Assembly: GCA_031177765.1 (NCBI GenBank)
Contig: JAPSKH010000005.1
Location: 38,576 to 102,575 of the forward strand
DNA from: Microbacterium sp.
GTDB lineage: Bacteria; Actinomycetota; Actinomycetes; Actinomycetales; Microbacteriaceae
DNA: 64,000 nt
Direction: 5' to 3'
The position numbers and the translations under genes were made by a program. Below are positions 59,138-64,000 of this stretch, in pieces (within the stretch, counting starts at the first letter, position 1; every line of letters begins with the position of its first letter). The notes under the pieces are model-generated. The model was given only the letters and a program-made list of their open reading frames with translations. It had not been told where the DNA came from and did no database searches.

Positions 59138-59701
59138 TCAGATCGTCCGCGAGCCGAAGGTGAAGGCCCGCACGATGTTCATGACGCCGAGCACGAGCAG
59201 CGAGATGCCCAGCAGCCACCACAGCACCAGCGTGCCCCACACCGGAGCGAAGAGGATCACGATGCCGGCGACGATGCTGAGCACCGCGAAGACGACGGTC
59301 CAGGGTCTGGACCGTCCCGTCTCGAGCGTGGACAGCGAGACCACGCCTTCGATGATCCACATGATGCCCACGAGGACGCCGACGAAGAGCAGCAGCCAGT
59401 CGCGGGTCAGGGTGATGTTGAACAGCGCCACCACACCGGCGATGACGAAGAGGACGCCGAGCACGATGTGGCCGACGCGGGACCACCCGCCGCGCACCGT
59501 CGAGAAGATGCCGAGACCGGCGTAGACAAGGCCCGCGGCGATCGCGTAGATCGCGATGATGACGGTCACGAAGGACAGCGTCTTGCCCGGCCACAGCAGG
59601 ATGAGGACGCCCACGACGGCGGCGAGGACGCCGCCGATGCCGAGGGCGGTACGGAGCGCGTTGACGGCGGGCCTCCCGATGACGGGTTCGGTGGACATCA
59701 C
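59138..59701 (-). CDS. HdeD/DUF308 family membrane protein
   Basis: Repeated TM pairs; GVLVGIMWIIEGVVSLSTLETGRSRPWTVVFAVLSIVAGIVIL. Confidence 0.88.
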   Translation of the reverse strand: MMSTEPVIGRPAVNALRTALGIGGVLAAVVGVLILLWPGKTLSFVTVIIAIYAIAAGLVYAGLGIFSTVRGGWSRVGHIVLGVLFVIAGVVALFNITLTRDWLLLFVGVLVGIMWIIEGVVSLSTLETGRSRPWTVVFAVLSIVAGIVILFAPVWGTLVLWWLLGISLLVLGVMNIVRAFTFGSRTI

Positions 59702-59883
59702 GGTCCCTTCTGCATGTTCCCTGAGAAGACGCGGCTAAAGCTTAGACCGCGTCGGATCCCGTCATGTGATGCCTCGCCCGTCGCGGCGCCCCTCGCGTCA
59801 CGCGCGCCGAGCCGCTGCGGGCCGCCGCTGGGGCGGCCCAGTATGCCGGCGTCGTCGGCGGGATGCTGTTGCCGTACGCAAGA

Positions 59884-59897
59884 CACGATATATCGTG
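59884..59897. promoter_or_regulatory. Orphan 14-bp palindrome, operator-like
   Basis: CACGATATATCGTG perfect palindrome in a GC-rich intergenic region; no regulator gene adjacent. Confidence 0.5.
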
Positions 59898-59961
59898 ACT
59901 CCGCTGACGGAGGCGCCGCCAACGGGGGAGTGGCGCTCGCCTGCGCCGCTCCGCTGAGCGG

Positions 59962-60882
59962 TCAGCCCAGCAGCAGCGTGACGGCGAAGAGCACCGGGAT
60001 GCAGCCGACGGTGGTGAGGAAGACGGTGTCACGCGAGATCGTCTCGCCGACGTCGTAGCGCTGGGAGTAGTTGAAGACGTTCTGCGCCGTCGGCAGCGCG
60101 GCGAGCACCGTCACGATGAGAACGTCGTGCGGGTGCAAGCCGAACACGAACTCCGCGACCGCCCACGCCACGACCGGCATCGCCACGAGCTTCAGCACCG
60201 TCGCCAGCACGATGTCACGCCGGCGCCCGGAGGAGCCGAGCACCCGCTGGCCGTGCAGCGAGATCCCGTAGGCGATGAGGAGGATCGGCACGCACGCGTT
60301 CGCGATGAGCTGCGCCGGTTCCATGACGATGGGGGGCAGGTCGACGCCGAGCACCGACACGAGGGTGCCCAGCACGGAGCCGAGCACGATCGGGTTGCCG
60401 ACCACGCGTCCGACCGACTGCCACAACGACGACCGGCCCGCGGTGACGGCATCCAGGATCGCCATCGTGATCGGGGTGAACAGCAGCAGCTGCATCAGGA
60501 TGACGGGCGCGGGATAGGCGGCACTGCCCAGAAGGTACAGCGACAGGGGGATCCCGATGTTGTTGGAGTTGACCTGACCCGCGCTCAGCGCTCCGATGAC
60601 GATCTCGCCGAGGGGGCGTCTCCACACCAGACGGGCGATGAACGCGTACACGGCGATGACCGCCACCGCGGCGATCGCCGAGACGGGGAGCAGTGCCGAG
60701 AAGAGCGTCCGGACGTCGGCCTGCGCGAGCACGACGAACAGCAGGAACGGCGACAGGACGAAGAACGTGAGCCGAGCGAGCACCGGCCGGGCATGCGCGC
60801 CGAGCAGGTCGATGCGTCCGAGGATCCACCCCACGATGATGGCGACGCCCACCACGACGAACCCGGTGAGCGATTCCAGCAT
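59962..60882 (-). CDS. AEC family (auxin efflux carrier-like) transporter
   Basis: 306 aa, ten TM segments, GALSAGQVNSNNIGIPLSLYLLGSAAYPAPVILMQLLLFTPITMAILD. Confidence 0.92.
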   Translation of the reverse strand: MLESLTGFVVVGVAIIVGWILGRIDLLGAHARPVLARLTFFVLSPFLLFVVLAQADVRTLFSALLPVSAIAAVAVIAVYAFIARLVWRRPLGEIVIGALSAGQVNSNNIGIPLSLYLLGSAAYPAPVILMQLLLFTPITMAILDAVTAGRSSLWQSVGRVVGNPIVLGSVLGTLVSVLGVDLPPIVMEPAQLIANACVPILLIAYGISLHGQRVLGSSGRRRDIVLATVLKLVAMPVVAWAVAEFVFGLHPHDVLIVTVLAALPTAQNVFNYSQRYDVGETISRDTVFLTTVGCIPVLFAVTLLLG

Positions 60883-60986
60883 TCTTCGAGCCTAGAGCGG
60901 CGCCGGGCCGGCTCTTCTCAGCGACCGGGCACGCATTCCGCAGGAATCGAGAAGCGGGACGATGGGGGCTTGGCTAGCGTGGCGGC

Positions 60987-61448
60987 ATGAGTGTGAACAT
61001 GCCGCAGCCCCGGGACCGCGCGACGAGGAGGGCCGACGCGCTGACGAGACTGAGCGAGCCGGCGGTCGACGTCTGGGTGTCGACGGCGTCGCCCGCCGGG
61101 ACGCCGTATCTGGTCCCGCTGTCGCTGGCGTGGGTGACCGAGCGCGCCGTCATCGCCGTCGATGAATCGTCGCCGACGGCGACGAACCTGGCGTCGACGG
61201 GCAGGGCGCGGCTCGGGGTGGGTCCGACCAGAGACGTCGTCGTCATCGACGCCGTCGTCGAGCGCACCGTCGGGGTCGACGAGGATGAGACGCTCGGCCG
61301 AGCGTATGCCGGCCAGGCCGACTGGGACCCGCGAGGCCTCGCCGGCTACCAGTTCGTCGTCCTGCGACCGGACCGCATCCAGGCGTGGCGCGAGTCGAAC
61401 GAGCTCGGCGGGCGGCTGCTCATGCGGGACGGGCGCTGGCTCGCCTGA
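60987..61448 (+). CDS. Pyridoxamine 5'-phosphate oxidase / F420-dependent family protein
   Basis: VDVWVSTASPAGTPYLVPLSLAWVTERAVIAVDESSPTATNLASTGRARLGVG. Confidence 0.87.
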   Translation: MSVNMPQPRDRATRRADALTRLSEPAVDVWVSTASPAGTPYLVPLSLAWVTERAVIAVDESSPTATNLASTGRARLGVGPTRDVVVIDAVVERTVGVDEDETLGRAYAGQADWDPRGLAGYQFVVLRPDRIQAWRESNELGGRLLMRDGRWLA

Positions 61449-61456
61449 ACGATCCC

Positions 61457-61484
61457 GCATCCGATAATCCACATTATGTCAACT
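61457..61484. other. dif: dif-like XerC/XerD recombination site (chromosome dimer resolution)
   Basis: GCATCCGATAA-TCCACA-TTATGTCAACT; ATAA-N6-TTAT symmetric core and XerD-type arm TTATGTCAACT (9/11 identical to E. coli TTATGTTAAAT); in an 87-bp convergent intergenic gap. Confidence 0.78.
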
Positions 61485-61535
61485 CGCATGCGGAAGCGCT
61501 GCTTTTTCCGCTCCCCGCCCTGAGGCCGCAGCGCC

Positions 61536-62126
61536 TCACCCGCGGCGGTGCGGTCCCACGCCGTCCGGGATGCCGGTGTGGACGTGCGGCACGTACACGA
61601 GCTTGAGCGTGCGGCCGTCGAGGACCTTCGAGTCGACGAGTTCCAGGTCGAACTCGGGCCCGTCGTGGAACAGCGACGCGTAGCCGGCGCGTCCGGTGAT
61701 CGCCGGAAACAGCATCACCTCGAGTCGGTCCACCAGGCCCGCCGCCAGCAGCGCCCGATTCAGCGAGATGCTGCCGTGCGAGCGCAGCGGCACGTCGCTC
61801 TCGCGCTTGAGCCGCTCCACCGCTGTGACGGCGTCCTCCCGGACGAGTGTCGAGTTCTGCCAGCCCAGCGGCTCCTCCAGCGTGCTCGAGAAGATGATCT
61901 TCGGCAGGGCGTTCAGGCTCTCGTAGTACGGCTCGTCGTACTCGCGCACGAACCGGCGGAACTCCCGGAAGGTGGTCGCGCCGAAGACCAGCGCCTGCGG
62001 CTGGGCGAACGTTTCCACGCGATCCCGGCGGAGCTCCGGCCCCTCCTTGCCCCAGTAGCCGGGCCACCCTCGCGCCGAGCCGTTGCCGTCGAGACTGCTG
62101 AAGAAGTCCACCGTGAACGTCGCCAT
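61536..62126 (-). CDS. Dihydrofolate reductase family protein (RibD C-terminal-like)
   Basis: FTVDFFSSLDGNGSARGWPGYWG, LPKIIFSSTLEEPLGWQNSTLV, LFPAITGRAGYASLF. Confidence 0.92.
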   Translation of the reverse strand: MATFTVDFFSSLDGNGSARGWPGYWGKEGPELRRDRVETFAQPQALVFGATTFREFRRFVREYDEPYYESLNALPKIIFSSTLEEPLGWQNSTLVREDAVTAVERLKRESDVPLRSHGSISLNRALLAAGLVDRLEVMLFPAITGRAGYASLFHDGPEFDLELVDSKVLDGRTLKLVYVPHVHTGIPDGVGPHRRG

Positions 62127-62200
62127 GACGCCACGGTAGCGATGTCCCCTGGGCGCGGTAAGGCGGAACCGCTCCCCCCTTGGTCGGTATCGTTTGGCGC

Positions 62201-62704
62201 GTGATCCCCCGTCGCACCCCTCGCCTCCGCTTCCGCGAGATGACGACGGCGGACCTGGACGACATGGCCCGGCTGCTAGGCGACCCGGACGTGATGCGCT
62301 TCTATCCCGCGCCGAAGACGCGGAACCAGGCGGCCGCCTGGATCGCGTGGAATCAGAGGAACTACGCCGACCACGGTCACGGTCTGTGGATCGTCGAGAC
62401 GCTCGAGGGCGACTTCGTCGGCGACTGCGGGTTGACGTGGCAGGACGTCGACGGCGTCAGCATGCTGGAAGTGGGCTATCACGTCTCCCCCGCGCGGCAG
62501 GGACGCGGCTTCGCCACCGAAGCGGCCGCCGCATGCCGTGACCTCGCCCGCGAGCGCCGCCTCGCCGACGAGCTCGTCGCGATCGTCCATCCCGACAACC
62601 GCGCGTCGGAGCGAGTGGCGGAGAAGCTCGGCATGCGGCGCCTCCACGACGGCGACCGCCGGGGTGACGGACCGCTGCGCAGGGTCCTCGGCATGCCGCT
62701 GTGA
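62201..62704 (+). CDS. GNAT family N-acetyltransferase
   Basis: RTPRLRFREMTTADLDDMARLLGDPDVMRFY, EVGYHVSPARQGRGFATEAAAACRDLA; GTG start at 62201. Confidence 0.93.
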   Translation: MIPRRTPRLRFREMTTADLDDMARLLGDPDVMRFYPAPKTRNQAAAWIAWNQRNYADHGHGLWIVETLEGDFVGDCGLTWQDVDGVSMLEVGYHVSPARQGRGFATEAAAACRDLARERRLADELVAIVHPDNRASERVAEKLGMRRLHDGDRRGDGPLRRVLGMPL

Positions 62705-62738
62705 CGGGCTCGGCGGGGACAGGAACTACGGTGGAAGG

Positions 62739-64000
62739 GTGGCGCGCCTGACCCGGACCCTCCTCGCAGGGCCGGGATTCCGGGCCTGGCTCGTGTGGTC
62801 GGTCGGCGTCGCCGCGTATGTGCTCGCGGTCGTCAACCGCTCGTCCCTGAGCGCCGTCGGTGTGGACGCCGCGGCCCGCTTCGATGCGGACGCCTCCACC
62901 CTGTCGCTCTTCGCGGTGGTGCAGCTCGCCGTGTACGGCGGCATGCAGATTCCGATCGGCGTGCTCCTGGATCGTTACGGCGCACGCCCGATCATGACGG
63001 TCGGCATGGTGCTCATGGCGGTCGGGCAGCTCGTCATGGCGCTCTCCCCCAGTGTCGGCGTGGCGATCGTCGCGCGCATGCTGCTGGGCGCCGGCGACGC
63101 CGCCGTGTTCCCCGGGGTCCTTCGCCTGGTCGCGACGTGGTTCCCGGCCCAGCGCGGACCGCTCATGGTTCAGCTGACCGGCATCATCGGGCAGTCCGGA
63201 CAGCTCGTCGCGCTCGTGCCGCTGGCGGCGCTGCTGCATGCGACGACCTGGACGATCACCTTCGGCAGCGTCGCCGGCCTCGGTGTGCTGTTCGCAGTGC
63301 TCGTCTTCCTCATCATCCGCAACCATCCACCCGACCGCGACGACGACGTGTCGGTCGACACCGACACCGGCGCGATCCGCGTCGTCACATCGACGGTCGA
63401 CACGGGTGCGGGCATCCGCGCAGCCTGGGCGCATCCGGGAACGCGGCTGGCCTTCTGGTCGCACTTCACGACGCCTTTCGCCGGGACCGCCTTCGTGCTG
63501 CTGTGGGGCATGCCGTTCCTCACCGCCGGCGAAGGGCTCTCCACGGCCGAGGCCGCAAGCGTCATGTCGGCGTACGTCGTGGTCGGCATGGCGCTGGGAC
63601 CGGTGATGGGCGAGCTCTCGCGACGCGTCCCCACGATGCGATCGCGCGCTCTCGTGCTGCCGACGGTCGCGGTTCAGCTGATCGCGTGGCTCGCGGTGAT
63701 CCTCTACCCCGGTCCAGCTCCGCTGTGGCTGCTGCTCATCCTCGCGTTCGCCCTCGGAACGGGCGGGCCGGCATCGATGATCGCGTTCGACCACGCCCGG
63801 ACCCACAACCCGACGCATCGCCTGAGCACCGCGACCGGCGTGACGAACGCGGGCGGCTTTCTCGCCGCGCTCCTTGCGATCTTCCTCATCGGCCTCGCGT
63901 TGGACCTGCAGGGCGCGGGAACGCCGGAGACGTATTCGCTGGATGCCTTCCGCGTGGCGTTCCTCGCGCAGGTGCCGCTGTGGCTGCTGGGTGCGAGCTT
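62739..64000 (+). CDS. MFS transporter (3' truncated by window edge)
   Basis: GTG start at 62739; no in-frame stop to window end; VARLTRTLLAGPGFRAWLVWSVGVAAYVLAVVNRSSLSAVGVDAAARFDADASTLSLFAVVQLAVYGGMQIPIGVLLDRYGARPIMT; absent from the supplied ORF track because it has no stop. Confidence 0.9.
   Translation, partial: MARLTRTLLAGPGFRAWLVWSVGVAAYVLAVVNRSSLSAVGVDAAARFDADASTLSLFAVVQLAVYGGMQIPIGVLLDRYGARPIMTVGMVLMAVGQLVMALSPSVGVAIVARMLLGAGDAAVFPGVLRLVATWFPAQRGPLMVQLTGIIGQSGQLVALVPLAALLHATTWTITFGSVAGLGVLFAVLVFLIIRNHPPDRDDDVSVDTDTGAIRVVTSTVDTGAGIRAAWAHPGTRLAFWSHFTTPFAGTAFVLLWGMPFLTAGEGLSTAEAASVMSAYVVVGMALGPVMGELSRRVPTMRSRALVLPTVAVQLIAWLAVILYPGPAPLWLLLILAFALGTGGPASMIAFDHARTHNPTHRLSTATGVTNAGGFLAALLAIFLIGLALDLQGAGTPETYSLDAFRVAFLAQVPLWLLGAS

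Noticed and set aside
61490-61511. GCGGAA...TTCCGC repeat next to the dif-like site as a second Xer arm
   Set aside because: Arms are short and unrelated to Xer half-sites; more likely a weak terminator of the convergent genes.

Overview
High-GC actinobacterial chromosomal segment, most like Microbacteriaceae/Microbacterium by gene content and order. About 67 protein-coding genes are supportable, plus one tRNA-Leu(GAG). I see no rRNA, CRISPR array, IS element, prophage or obvious biosynthetic/defence island. Main blocks: ferric-siderophore ABC importer (1-3478); BioY; ABC-F protein; SURF1 operon; fabG; serB; glgC/glgA; rpmE2 (type B L31) with a structured leader; Lrp regulator and branched-chain 2-oxoacid dehydrogenase E1a/E1b/E2; TetR regulator and acyl-CoA carboxylase/acyl-CoA dehydrogenase/MaoC/CitE-like leucine-type catabolic operon; Sir2; TrmH; helicase; ferritin-like-VIT fusion; two-component system; uppP; trmI-FKBP-pafB-pafC-tatA-tatC-helY-lnt block with rbpA; stomatin/NfeD pair; S9 peptidase; terminal MFS gene running off the window. 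The most notable non-coding signal is a 28-bp dif-like (XerC/XerD) site at 61457-61484 in a convergent intergenic gap, suggesting the window lies at or near the replication terminus. Other noteworthy signals: the rpmE2 leader hairpins, a hairpin covering the SD and start codon of the DUF3099 gene, a perfect TetR-type operator, an orphan CACGATATATCGTG palindrome, and over-representation of GGATGC/GCATCC. I found no clear novel multi-gene system; the coding content is mostly ordinary core metabolism.
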